Positions 1 through 8,274 of a stretch of 38,072 bases of DNA are shown one piece after another. The position numbers and the translations under genes are program-made. The notes beneath the pieces are model-generated. The model saw only the letters and a program-made list of their open reading frames with translations, ran no database searches and was not told the origin of the DNA. Each line of letters begins with the position of its first letter. Positions within the stretch are counted from its first letter, which is position 1. The stretch comes from Luteitalea sp. (lineage in GTDB: Bacteria > Acidobacteriota > Vicinamibacteria > Vicinamibacterales > Vicinamibacteraceae), in the NCBI GenBank assembly GCA_009377605.1, contig WHTT01000017.1, positions 47,648 to 85,719 on the forward strand. The letters are read 5' to 3'.

Positions 1-55
1 TGATGGCGTTCCCGGAGAGGAATCCTGCGCTCAGCCCCTCGTCGACCGCCTGCTT
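1..55. repeat. 55-bp direct terminal repeat, left copy (circular closure)
   Basis: Bases 1-55 are identical to 38018-38072. The repeat lies inside a minus-strand coding frame that continues seamlessly when the ends are joined. An exact overlap of an odd length typical of a de Bruijn k-mer is the usual sign of a circularised contig. The unique circle is therefore 38,017 bp. Confidence 0.93.
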
Positions 56-982
56 GACGTGGTTGAACATCGCCAGCGTCCAGTATTCGTCGTGCCCCAC
101 CGACAAGAACACCTTGACGCGCCGCAAGCCCGCGGGGTCCGCGTGCGTGTCGACATTCGACCAGTACGTGACGTCGTACCCCTCCCGCTCCAGCCAATAG
201 CACAGCGGGAGCTCCCACAACAGAAACTCCCCCGACCCTTGCGACAGCGGCTGGTCCACCACCTGCGGATACTTCCCGTAGGGCCGATCGAAGCTGACCC
301 ACGTCCGCGCGCTGTGCGGCTGCGCCGGCGGGTCGCTGTCATAGAGCGAATACGCGTCCGGCCACTTGTTGTACGCCTGCCACGTCGTGTCGCTGCACTG
401 AAACAGCACGTCCGCCCGCCGGTCGTCGCGCACGATGAAGATCACATAACTTTGATAGCGATGCTCCGCGCACGAGAGCTTCCCCAGATAGACCCCGCTC
501 AGCCAGTCCTCCGGAATCGGCACCGCGGTCGTCGGCCGCCAGCGGCACTCCCGCAACCGGTGCGCCGCGATCACCGGCTCGGGCTGCGGCGTCACCGCGA
601 ACGGGCCCACGCGCCTCATCAGCCGTCCGCCCGTTCCGCCGTAATACCCCAGCCGATAGATATCGAGAGACACCGTCGCCGCCGGGTCCGCGCTCACGAA
701 CACGTCCAGTGTCTCTCCCGCCCGCACGCTCGTCTGCCCGCAGTAGCCCTCCACCAGCTTGGACCGATAGTCGCGGCTCCGCACGAACGTCAACTGCCAG
801 TCCGTCGTCCCGGTCTGCTTGTTCTCAGCGACCACCCGGTTCGATGGTTCCGTGGCGGCTTGCGGCAACGCCTCCGCCACCCCTGGCCCCAACAGTCCAC
901 CGACCGCCGCGTACTTCAACACCTTGCGGCGGTTGAGCCCTCCACCCTTCTCACCCGACCTTGTACGATCCCGGCGATTCAT
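1..982 (-). CDS. N,N-dimethylformamidase beta-subunit-like protein, N-terminal part (continues at the right end)
   Basis: Residues 1-327 of a protein that completes as about 545 residues when the ends are joined (second part 37362-38018). The start ATG at 982 follows a GAGAGGGG ribosome site and lies 11 nt after the stop of the dehydrogenase gene, so it is the third gene of an operon. The N-terminus carries a twin-arginine signal (LNRRKVLKYAAVGG, about residues 16-29), which predicts export of a folded protein. Motifs such as DIYRLGYYGG, the aromatic stretch SLYDSDPPAQP and SVGHDEYW (294-301) match the large-subunit family of dimethylformamidase, in which many members have unknown substrates. 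A role in cleaving an amide is inferred from family only. The match is to the family fold, and I cannot confirm the iron ligands. The reading frame is intact across the junction. Confidence 0.8.
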   Translation of the reverse strand, partial: MNRRDRTRSGEKGGGLNRRKVLKYAAVGGLLGPGVAEALPQAATEPSNRVVAENKQTGTTDWQLTFVRSRDYRSKLVEGYCGQTSVRAGETLDVFVSADPAATVSLDIYRLGYYGGTGGRLMRRVGPFAVTPQPEPVIAAHRLRECRWRPTTAVPIPEDWLSGVYLGKLSCAEHRYQSYVIFIVRDDRRADVLFQCSDTTWQAYNKWPDAYSLYDSDPPAQPHSARTWVSFDRPYGKYPQVVDQPLSQGSGEFLLWELPLCYWLEREGYDVTYWSNVDTHADPAGLRRVKVFLSVGHDEYWTLAMFNHVKQAVDEGLSAGFLSGNAI

Positions 983-993
983 GGAGGCCCCTC

Positions 994-3900
994 TCACTTC
1001 ACCAGCTCCAACAGCTCCTCCTCAGTCCAGGGCGTACTGCGAGCAGCGGTCTCCTTCCTGACCCTGTCAACGGTCTCGGAGCGAACCGGCGGCGCCTGGT
1101 TCCCCCACTCCTGCCTGATGTAGGACAGGATGGTGGCGATCTGCGCGCTGTCCAACTGATCCTTCAACGCGGGCATCTCCACGTCCACGCCCTTCTTGCC
1201 GTGGAGGACGATCCGCGCCAGGATCTCCTCCTGCCCGAGCACCCATTTAGAGCCCACGAGCGATGCCCGCATGCCTTGACCGCTCGGCAGATGACAGTAG
1301 CCACAAACCAGCCGGTAACTCTCTTGCCCTTTGGTCGCGGATGCCGGCAAGCGAGCGTCCGTCCTCTTTCCGTCTCCCCGTCTCGGCCAATGCTCTTGCA
1401 ACAAGGCGTCGAGCGTCGTGTCGGCGAATCGCTCGATCGCCGCGCGCCGCGCTTTCGTAACTTCACGCGCAGGGATCCGGCCTTCGTCTACGGCGTCGAG
1501 TAACACACGGGCCCAAGCCTTCCGGCTCACCAGGAGCTCCTGCGCAACGCTGCGAACCGCCGCTGTCATGCGAGGATAGAGACGCAGCACACCGCGCGGG
1601 ACTCGAGGATCCTCGAAACGCTGGAGCGCGTGCAACAGATCAACGTGGACGGCTTGGAAGGAGCTGTGTTCGAGCAGGCCGAGGAACACCGGCACAGCTT
1701 CCCTCGTCTGTACATCGGTCACCGCGGCAATCAATCGCTTGCGCTGGTCGTCCGCCGTTCCGGACGTCTGCAGCAGCTGCAGCCCCTTGGAAACCATCGC
1801 CTTCCTTCCGAGCCGCAACGCAAGGCTGACCAACGCCGGACTGTCTCCTCGACGCGCGAGCAGATCGGCGAGCGTCTCATCGAGCGCAGGCGCGGCGGTC
1901 TCGATGATCTGCCCCTCCAACCCTTCGTCCATGCCTTGGGCCACGAGCTCCGCCGCCTGCAGGTCCGGCGCAAGCCGGAGCAGCCGGGCACAGGCGCGAT
2001 GGTTTCGGGCTGTGACGTCAGGATCGGACTTGCTCTTCCACTCCGAGTAGACGCCCTGATAGTCGGCGCTGAATGTGTAGTAGGACTCGCCGCGCTCGGC
2101 CGTCAAGCGGCGCCCCAAGCGGCGTGCGACATGCTCGCGGAAGATCGCCGACTGCCACACCGAGCCGTCCTCGAGCATGTCCAGCAACAGCTCTGATTCT
2201 GACGACACCTTGTCCCCGATGGCCCACCATAGAAGGAGTGGTATGTGCGGATCATGAACGTCCTCGCTGCGCAGCAGGAGCTCACGAAGAATCGGCAGCG
2301 CCTGCTTGGCGGGCAGGCGCTTGCAGCTGCTGGCAAGCTGGCTGCGCACTTCGACCATGGGCTCCGTGCGAGCCAGCCGAACCAGCGCTCGTTGGATCTC
2401 CGGCGACACGCTGCGCGCGTCTCCGAGTAGTCTGACCGTCCAATAGCGGACGTAGGGATCGGCATGCCGCAACTGTCGGGCGGCGAAGCTGTCGTCGAAT
2501 CCGCCACTCAGGTTCACCGCCCACAGCGCCTCCAGCGCGAGCTGTCCCTTCGCATCGGCCAGCAGCTTCTTCAGCGCCGGGACCATCGCGGGATTGCGCC
2601 GATCGGCAATGATCCGCCGCGCCTGCTCTCGAAACCATTTGTTCGGATGAGCCAATCGCTCGATCAGCTCTTGGTTGTCGAGTCGAGCCAGGTCGAACGG
2701 CGGCAAGGGGGCCGTGCGCCCCGCGCGCAGGCGATAGATTCGTCCACCGGAGCGATTCCAGTTATCGTTCGGGCTGAGGTGGCTCAGTCGGATGTCGTGC
2801 CAATCCGCGATATACACGGCGCCGTCTGGACCGACCTTGATGTCCACCGGCCTGAACCACCGGCTGTCGGTCGAGACGACGGCTTCCGTGTCGATGGTCC
2901 TGAACGTCGACTCGTCTGCCACCAGCCTGCTCGCCTGCACTCGGCGCGTCAGCGCCATTCCGGCGATGATCTGGCCTTCATATCCTGGCAGCGCAGCTCC
3001 TTCGTTGATGACGAAGGCCTGCGCGAAGCGAGGCTGATAGCCCGAGTGGGACATATGCGGCAGGTGCCCGAGCGCGAATGGATTCGTCAGGGGACCGTGC
3101 TTGGGGAAGTTCTTCTCGTAGTAAGCGCCCTGCGCATAGTGGACCCCTCGCGTCGCGCCGTGGTTCGTCCCGGAGAACAACCGGCCCTTCCGATCGAACT
3201 CCACGCTCCACGTGTTGCCGCCCCCCTCGGCGAACAGCTCGAATCGATCGGTCTCGGGATGGTAGCGCCAGATCGCCTGCCCCAGGAAGTGGATGCCTCT
3301 GATGTCGGCCGTCGTCGTGCTGCCCTGCGCGCCGTACAGCCAACCGTCCGGTCCCCAGTGAAGGCTGTTCGCGACAGCGTGGGTGTCCTCCAAGCCGAAG
3401 CCCTTCAGGCGCACCTCCGGATCGCCGTCCGGCACATCGTCTCTGTTTCGATCGGGATAGAAGAGGAGATACGGAGGGTTCAACACCCAGACCCCTCCAC
3501 GCCCGACCGCCACGCTGGTGGCGATGTTCAGGCCGGCGACGAAGTCCTTGTGCGAGTCGAATCGTCCATCGCCGTCCGTATCCTCGAGAATCGTGATCTT
3601 GTCAGCGCCCCGGTCATGATTCGGCGGCGCAGGAGGCACCTTGTCGAAGACCGCGCGGAGATAGCGATCGTATTCGAGGATCTCGAGGCCCGCCGGAAAC
3701 GGATATTGAAGATACTGGACGACCCAGAGCCGGCCGCGCTCGTCGAAGTGGAGATTGAGCGGCTGTCGGATCACCGGCTCGCTGGCCACCAGGTCGATCT
3801 CGAGGCCGTCGGCCACCTGAAAGTGCTCGAGCGATTCCTCAGGCGAGGACGGCTGCTCGTTTCCGGCGCCCTCGACTCCTTCGCCGGCGCCCTTGAACTC

Positions 3901-4056
3901 GGCAATGAACTTCTCCACCTCGGGCGTGAAAGGACGCTCCTGCTTGGTCGGCCCGGGCGCCTTTCCAGATCCGCAGCCGGCCAGCGCCACGGCCAGAGCA
4001 CAGAAGGCGACTAGCCGAGGAGAAATGCTAGTACGGCGGCCGAGGGACGCCGCCAA
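994..4056 (-). CDS. PVC-type heme-binding membrane-bound dehydrogenase with HEAT-like repeats and cytochrome c domain
   Basis: About 1,020 residues from a TTG start at 4056, which overlaps the end of the upstream sulfatase gene by 29 nt. The open frame extends further upstream but only inside the sulfatase gene. The TTG start is chosen because it places a lipoprotein signal (LVAFCALAVALAGC) at the N-terminus. A beta-propeller, glucose/sorbosone-dehydrogenase-like region follows (for example EDTDGDGRFD, VGPDGAVYIADWHD). Next come HEAT-type helical repeats (about 500-860) and a C-terminal cytochrome c with the heme site CGYCH (about 918-922) and a likely Met ligand in EMPAL (about 961). Family members are cell-envelope proteins thought to oxidise sugars or alcohols and pass electrons to a c-type cytochrome. 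The substrate is unknown. Its partner sulfatase suggests a desulfated carbohydrate or related alcohol. Confidence 0.88.
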   Translation of the reverse strand: MAASLGRRTSISPRLVAFCALAVALAGCGSGKAPGPTKQERPFTPEVEKFIAEFKGAGEGVEGAGNEQPSSPEESLEHFQVADGLEIDLVASEPVIRQPLNLHFDERGRLWVVQYLQYPFPAGLEILEYDRYLRAVFDKVPPAPPNHDRGADKITILEDTDGDGRFDSHKDFVAGLNIATSVAVGRGGVWVLNPPYLLFYPDRNRDDVPDGDPEVRLKGFGLEDTHAVANSLHWGPDGWLYGAQGSTTTADIRGIHFLGQAIWRYHPETDRFELFAEGGGNTWSVEFDRKGRLFSGTNHGATRGVHYAQGAYYEKNFPKHGPLTNPFALGHLPHMSHSGYQPRFAQAFVINEGAALPGYEGQIIAGMALTRRVQASRLVADESTFRTIDTEAVVSTDSRWFRPVDIKVGPDGAVYIADWHDIRLSHLSPNDNWNRSGGRIYRLRAGRTAPLPPFDLARLDNQELIERLAHPNKWFREQARRIIADRRNPAMVPALKKLLADAKGQLALEALWAVNLSGGFDDSFAARQLRHADPYVRYWTVRLLGDARSVSPEIQRALVRLARTEPMVEVRSQLASSCKRLPAKQALPILRELLLRSEDVHDPHIPLLLWWAIGDKVSSESELLLDMLEDGSVWQSAIFREHVARRLGRRLTAERGESYYTFSADYQGVYSEWKSKSDPDVTARNHRACARLLRLAPDLQAAELVAQGMDEGLEGQIIETAAPALDETLADLLARRGDSPALVSLALRLGRKAMVSKGLQLLQTSGTADDQRKRLIAAVTDVQTREAVPVFLGLLEHSSFQAVHVDLLHALQRFEDPRVPRGVLRLYPRMTAAVRSVAQELLVSRKAWARVLLDAVDEGRIPAREVTKARRAAIERFADTTLDALLQEHWPRRGDGKRTDARLPASATKGQESYRLVCGYCHLPSGQGMRASLVGSKWVLGQEEILARIVLHGKKGVDVEMPALKDQLDSAQIATILSYIRQEWGNQAPPVRSETVDRVRKETAARSTPWTEEELLELVK

Positions 4057-5485
4057 GGACAGGGTCTCCGATAGAGCGCTGCCATTCCAGCAGCCGAGAT
4101 TCGAGATCTTCGCGGATCTCTTGGTGCTCCGGCAGCCGGTAAAGATTGGTCGTCTCCTCTGGGTCCTTCTCGAGGTGATAGAGCTCATCCAGAAAGTTTG
4201 CATGGTAGTAGCGCACGAGCTTCCATTGCGGTGTCCGAACCATACGCATGAACGCCAGTCCGCTGTTATGAAGGTCATATTGACCAAATACGGTGGTTGG
4301 CCACTCTAGCGACTGTCCTCTCAGCAATGGCGAAAAGTCCCTGCCCTCCTGACGTAATCCATCGGGGAGAGACATCCCAAGCATTCCCAGCACCGAGGCA
4401 AGCGTATCCACCTGGGTCACCCTGGCGTCGATCTGCGTCCCCGCTTCGACCACTCCAGGCCACCTAATCAAAAGGGGCACGCGAATCGACTCTTCGAACA
4501 TGTTGGGTCGCGTGGGTCCATGGACCCCTCCGGCCATCCAGAAGGCATTGCCTTTGCTCCAAAGACCATGATGACCAAGGTTGTAACCGTGGTCGCTCGT
4601 GAAGAGCACAATGGTCTTGTCGTTCAGCTGGAGCTGCTCCAGCTTTTCGAGAAGGCGTCCCAGGTTGCGATCGATCGAGTGAATGCTCGCGTAGTACTCC
4701 AGTGTCGCTTCTTTCACTTGCTCGACATCGAGCCCTGGAACCTGCGGGATCGAGGGATCCAGGCCGTCCACCGCGGCTCGATCCTGTTCCGGAACCGGTG
4801 CGAACGGCCGGTGGGGCGCTCGGAAATGCAGCAGAAGCGCAAAAGGCTGTGATCGGTTTGTTTCTACAAACCGGATCGCATCGTCGGTCAATAGATCGGG
4901 CAAGGCCCCTTTGAGTGTCTGGGTGGTTCCATCGACCTCCAAGGTTGGGTTCATGGGCTGGTTGCCGCCTTCGAGGAATCCGAAGAAGTGGTCGAACCCG
5001 CGCATCCGAGGATGGAACTGTGGCTTGGTTCCCAGGTGCCACTTCCCCACCAACGCCGTCGCATACCCGTGCTGGCGTACGATCTCCGGCCACGTCACCG
5101 CACCTGGCGGTAGGCCCAGTCCGGCATCCGCCTCCTGTGGCGAGATCCAATCGGTGATCCCGAGCTGTGTCGAGTACAAGCCGGTCAGAAAGGAGGCCCG
5201 GCTCGGGGAGCAGACCGGTGTGCTGACGAAGGCGTTTACGAAGCGTGCCCCCTCGCGCGCCAGCCGATCCATGTTTGGCGTGCGAATCTCCCGGTTTCCA
5301 GACGCGCCCATCGCCCAATACGCCTGGTCGTCCGTGACAATGGAGATGATATTCAGACGTGAAGACGTGGAAGTGCCAGCGGCAGCCGCAGATGCCGTGC
5401 GGCCTGACGTCGGTGCCTGAAAGAATGTAACCGCGAGGACCAATCCTACAGCGGCGTATCGACCCCAAGAGATCAGACTGGCCAT
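4028..5485 (-). CDS. Type I (formylglycine) sulfatase, secreted
   Basis: A 485-residue family S1 sulfatase that hydrolyses sulfate esters. The N-terminal hydrophobic segment (about 7-35) is a signal peptide. IVTDDQ holds the calcium-binding Asp pair (52-53). VCSPSRASFLTG holds the Cys (about residue 92) that must be converted to formylglycine, and GKWHLG holds the conserved Lys (about 148). FTSDHGYNLGHHG and the C-terminal sub-domain are present, so the enzyme looks complete. The start ATG follows a strong GGGAGG site. It is the first gene of the minus-strand operon with the PVC-type dehydrogenase, the dimethylformamidase-like gene and the TPR gene. No maturase gene lies in the window, so activation must come from elsewhere. 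The natural substrate cannot be deduced. Confidence 0.95.
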   Translation of the reverse strand: MASLISWGRYAAVGLVLAVTFFQAPTSGRTASAAAAGTSTSSRLNIISIVTDDQAYWAMGASGNREIRTPNMDRLAREGARFVNAFVSTPVCSPSRASFLTGLYSTQLGITDWISPQEADAGLGLPPGAVTWPEIVRQHGYATALVGKWHLGTKPQFHPRMRGFDHFFGFLEGGNQPMNPTLEVDGTTQTLKGALPDLLTDDAIRFVETNRSQPFALLLHFRAPHRPFAPVPEQDRAAVDGLDPSIPQVPGLDVEQVKEATLEYYASIHSIDRNLGRLLEKLEQLQLNDKTIVLFTSDHGYNLGHHGLWSKGNAFWMAGGVHGPTRPNMFEESIRVPLLIRWPGVVEAGTQIDARVTQVDTLASVLGMLGMSLPDGLRQEGRDFSPLLRGQSLEWPTTVFGQYDLHNSGLAFMRMVRTPQWKLVRYYHANFLDELYHLEKDPEETTNLYRLPEHQEIREDLESRLLEWQRSIGDPVLGGVPRPPY

Positions 5486-5488
5486 GGT

Positions 5489-5500
5489 CCTCCCTGCTTC
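5489..5500 (-). promoter_or_regulatory. Ribosome-binding region GAAGCAGGGAGG
   Basis: On the minus strand GAAGCAGGGAGG ends 3 nt before the sulfatase ATG at 5485. The same 12 bases occur ahead of the glycosidase-like gene (19137-19148), though further from its start. The GGGAGG core is a good Shine-Dalgarno sequence and supports the chosen start. Confidence 0.6.
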
Positions 5501-5554
5501 AGGCGGCGCGGGTACGCGCCGGTGTTACCCAAACGCCTGCATTTCGGATTGAGA

Positions 5555-5574
5555 CGAATCATTAAATCATTATA
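5555..5574 (-). promoter_or_regulatory. Putative -10 (TATAAT) with downstream AATGATTCG site, sulfatase operon
   Basis: Minus strand: a perfect TATAAT at 5574-5569 is followed six bases later by AATGATTCG (5563-5555). No good -35 box lies at 16-18 bp; TTGAAA is present but only 13 bp away, so an activator may be needed. The ATTCG core falls about 11-14 bases after the -10, the same place as similar sequences in three other promoters of this window. Confidence 0.4.
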
Positions 5575-5593
5575 CTGTCACGCTACATTTCAA

Positions 5594-5610
5594 TAGGGCT
5601 AATGGCCCTA
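5594..5610. other. Short hairpin between the LysR gene and the sulfatase operon
   Basis: TAGGGC (5594-5599) and GCCCTA (5605-5610) form a 6-bp stem with a 5-base loop just after the LysR stop codon. No T-run follows on the minus strand, so it is at best a weak terminator. It could instead be a binding site upstream of the -10 at 5569. Confidence 0.35.
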
Positions 5611-5623
5611 CCTGGCAACAGCG

Positions 5624-6535
5624 TTAGCGGCTGCGCCGCGAAGCATGGTGCTGGCGTGACGCGTCCCGACATAGATTGCAGAACAGCCGAGCGGCGTGCG
5701 GCAGGCGGTCTGTAGGAGGGGCGACGAGCCAGACCTCACACGCAATCTTGGATTCTGCCAGGCGCAGGTACCGGAATCCGCTGGTCATCGCTCGGCGGCG
5801 CGTGAGCACGCCGGGGTTGCCGCTCGTTTGCATCATTCTCTCGATGGCCTCTTCGTTCTCGAGCTCCATGGTGATGTTCGGCTGCGTCCCCGCCCGTTGG
5901 AAGAGCGGGTCGAGCACCTGGGTCCTCGTATGGCTGTCTTCGGAGAACGCGATGAGAGGAAACCGGCACAGCTCACGAATGGAGATGCGGCGTCGTTTCG
6001 CCAATGGGTGATCGTCTGGAACGACGATGACGAACTCTTCGACGTAGAGCGGCTCGTAGTGCAGGTCGTGCGCGGTGCGAAGCTCGCTGCGCTCGTAGAC
6101 CACGCCGAGATCCAGATCGCCGCAGGCGATCTTGTGCACCACCTGTTCCGCGGTGCCCGTCATCATGTGGACGCGCACGCGGGGATGCTTGTCTTGGAGG
6201 ACGCGCAACGCATCGAGGATCAGGAAGTACAAGATACTGGTTCCTGTGCCGATCCGCACATCGCCGTCTTCGAGCTGCTGGAGATCTTCGATGCGGCGGC
6301 GCGCGTCTCGCATCTCACGCCTGATGGTGCGCATCAGCTCGCAGAGCAAGCGTCCGGTCTCGGTGAGCTGCACGCCGCGGCCGACGCGCACCAGGAGCCG
6401 ATCGCCCACATCGTCAGCCAATAGACGCACCTGGCGGTGAATCGCCGAGTGTGAGATGTGCAGCGCCTCACCGGCGCGGCTGTAGGAACCGTGCTCGGCT
6501 GCCGCCAACAGCATCTCCAGTTGTCGGACCTCCAT
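5624..6535 (-). CDS. LysR-family transcriptional regulator
   Basis: A 303-residue protein of normal LysR length. Residues 1-60 are the winged helix-turn-helix (LEMLLAAAEHGSYSRAGE, then SHSAIHRQVRLL and a GDRLLVR wing). Residues about 90-290 are the periplasmic-binding-like effector domain (VRIGTGTS, then DLDLGVVYE and VIVVPDDHPLA). It lies immediately upstream of, and co-oriented with, the sulfatase operon, and is divergent from the sulfatase relic at 6.6-7.3 kb. Control of one or both is the usual arrangement for LysR proteins, but the effector is not deducible. An inverted TTCTAATTG-type sequence lies in the divergent gap (6601-6609). The protein looks intact, unlike its immediate neighbours on the other side. 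Confidence 0.93.
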   Translation of the reverse strand: MEVRQLEMLLAAAEHGSYSRAGEALHISHSAIHRQVRLLADDVGDRLLVRVGRGVQLTETGRLLCELMRTIRREMRDARRRIEDLQQLEDGDVRIGTGTSILYFLILDALRVLQDKHPRVRVHMMTGTAEQVVHKIACGDLDLGVVYERSELRTAHDLHYEPLYVEEFVIVVPDDHPLAKRRRISIRELCRFPLIAFSEDSHTRTQVLDPLFQRAGTQPNITMELENEEAIERMMQTSGNPGVLTRRRAMTSGFRYLRLAESKIACEVWLVAPPTDRLPHAARLFCNLCRDASRQHHASRRSR

Positions 6536-6587
6536 GGTGCGTTCTCCGCTTCGCTGGCGCGTGCTATCTGTCTTGGCGCAAGACGGC

Positions 6588-6609
6588 TATTATCTAAGAC
6601 TTCTAATTG
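6588..6609 (+). promoter_or_regulatory. -10-like TATTAT with TTCTAATTG site
   Basis: TATTAT (6588-6593) is followed by TTCTAATTG (6601-6609), ahead of the sulfatase relic. The arrangement resembles the stretch upstream of the glycosidase-like gene near 19179-19206 (minus strand), where TATT, TC, AA and TTCTAATTG recur with the same spacing. No convincing -35 is present. Confidence 0.3.
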
Positions 6610-6630
6610 TTGGAACAGTCTCCCTTCTCT

Positions 6631-7286
6631 ATGCTGCGGATCGTAGAGGACACGACCAGCACGCTCATGACTGGACAGCACACGGGCCACACGCCGGTCC
6701 GCAACAACGGCCTCAGCCGTTACCTGTACGACACCGACGTCACCGTTGCCGAGGTGCTCGAGAAGGCCGGGTACGCGACCGGCGGGTTCGGTAAGTGGGG
6801 GCTCGGCCGGGAGAACACCGCCGGCGTTGCGGCGAAGCAGGGCTTCGACGTGTGGTTCGGTCAGTACAGCCAGACGCAAGCCCACTTCTACTACCCGTAC
6901 TACCTGATGCACAATCTGGAGCGCCACCCGCTCCCGGAGAACGAGCAGAAGAAGCGCGGCACGTATGCCCAGGACGCGATCCACGAGCGGGCGCTGAGGT
7001 TCATCGAGGGCAAAAGCATCCGCACCTATATTGGGAAGCGGCGGGACCGATGCAGAACGTTGTTCAGCAGGCGGTGCGGTGGGGGAAGTGGAAGGCGGTG
7101 CGGCCGACGGCCGCGCCAACCTGGGAGCTGTACGACCTCACGGCCGACGTCGGCGAGGAGACGAACGTCGCGGTCGATCACCCAGACGTGGTGAAGCGGA
7201 TCGAGGAGATTGCCCGCGCGACCCACACGCCCGAGCGGAAGTACGGTCCGGCTCCGAAGGAGACGGCGGGGAATTTCGTGAAGTAG
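6631..7286 (+). pseudogene. Sulfatase relic: N-terminus and middle deleted, frameshifted
   Basis: From ATG 6631 the frame reads into sulfatase sequence just after where the catalytic CxPSR should be (STLMTGQHTGHTPVRNN), then VAEVLEKAGYATGGFGKWGLG with the conserved GKW Lys, and ERALRFIEG. Near 7017-7035 the homology jumps to the C-terminus in another frame (VRWGKWKAVRP, then WELYDLTADVGEETNVA), ending at 7286. The catalytic Cys, the N-terminal Asp pair and roughly the central 200 or more residues with the DNG or DHG metal site are missing. This cannot be an active sulfatase. It lies divergently from the LysR gene. Confidence 0.85.
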
Positions 7287-7475
7287 TCGCAAAAAGTACT
7301 TGACGTGATTTTCCACGCACGCGCGTTCTGGGACGGAGTGCCGCAAGAATGGGCTTCTTCGGGCGCGACGTTGACCAGGAAGCGGCGTTCGGAGGTCACG
7401 GCGACTGCAACGACGGATCGACGCGTTCGCGTGCGCGGTGAGCCATTCTGCGGCCTCGAAAATCGCGTCCGTATA

Positions 7476-7833
7476 ATGGGGTATGTCGACCCCACTTTCC
7501 ACGCGCTCTCTGATGAGGATCTCCTCCGCGAGGTCACCCGCCTCGCTGCCCGTGAACGCGAGGCCACGGCGTGCCTCGTGGATTCCGGCGGCGGTCAAGC
7601 GCGAAGTCTGGGCGCGCGACGAGGGGCGATGTGCCTTCATCAGTGCCTCTGGACACCGCTGTCGCGAGCGGGCGTGGCTCGAGTTTCACCATGTCGTGCC
7701 GTATGCGAAGGGCGGCGAGGCGTCTGCCGAGAATGTCCAGTTGAGGTGCCGTCGCCATAATGGCTACGAAGCGGAGCGGGACTTCGGCGCCTGGACCGCG
7801 AGGCGTGTCCGCGAGACGGCGCCAGCCTATGGA
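7476..7833 (+). pseudogene. HNH endonuclease (DUF222-type) relic with deleted middle
   Basis: The first part (from ATG 7476) reads ALSDEDLLREVTRLAARERE, the usual N-terminus of DUF222/HNH proteins. At about 7578-7585 it jumps, with a frame change, to the C-terminal HNH domain (IPAAVKREVWARDEGRCAF, LEFHHVVPYAKGGEA, ENVQLRCRRHN). The HH, N and H residues of the nuclease motif are present. About 200 or more residues of the central DUF222 region are absent. Such genes are often multicopy in Acidobacteriota and Actinomycetota. This copy is broken, although the HNH part could in principle be translated from ATG 7483 in its own frame. A TATAAT sits at 7472-7477. Confidence 0.75.
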
Positions 7834-8274
7834 TCGGCGCGCGTGTCGGTCCGTGATGTGTGGCCGCCTACGGTGGAAGAGACCGAGCGCACGTCCTGCG
7901 GTGCGGTGTGCCCCGCGGCGAGCGCGTGGCCACCACGCAGCTCGCCCCGGGGCGAGCCCGGCACGACATGTGTGCCACCAGCCGTTGGGACGAACGCTTC
8001 TTCGCACGCGGGCTGGCGCACGGCTTCGCCGAGGTGCGCGATGTCGACGACGTGGCTCTCGTCTCGAGCTCTTTGCGACGCCCAGCGCGAGACGCTACGG
8101 CTCTGACGCGACCGCAGGCGCTGGAGCCGAACGGGCAATGTTTTGTCGTATCAGGACCGATTTCGTCGTGGTAGACGAGGGTGTCCCGTCGCCGGACTTT
8201 ACGGGGAGTGTTCGCGATCCGGAACTCATGGAGCGCCTCGTGTGACAGCCGTGACTAGCCGGGGGAGGCATCGA
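7834..8274. other. Stretch without a recognised gene
   Basis: About 440 bases between the HNH relic and the esterase. Several frames stay open because of high G+C, but none has a recognisable motif. The segments SRWDERFFARGLAHGF (plus frame, near 7985-8030) and SPDFTGSVRDPELMERLV (plus frame, ending at the stop at 8245) look protein-like and could be further remnants. I see no terminator or RNA gene. Confidence 0.5.

Noticed and set aside
59-1123. Long plus-strand open frame (354 codons) at the left end
   Set aside because: It is antisense to the dimethylformamidase-like gene, rich in Arg, Pro and His from high-G+C codon bias, with no family motif.
2464-4014. 516-codon plus-strand frame
   Set aside because: Antisense shadow of the PVC-type dehydrogenase. 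The minus-strand product has clear domains and a heme motif.
7483-8106. Intact homing endonuclease or mobile HNH element
   Set aside because: Both N- and C-terminal parts match the DUF222/HNH family, but the middle is missing and the frame changes. No intron or intein context.
8143-8274. Upstream start for the secreted esterase
   Set aside because: Residues before 8275 have no signal or family match, while a GGGGGAGG site stands just ahead of the TTG at 8275.
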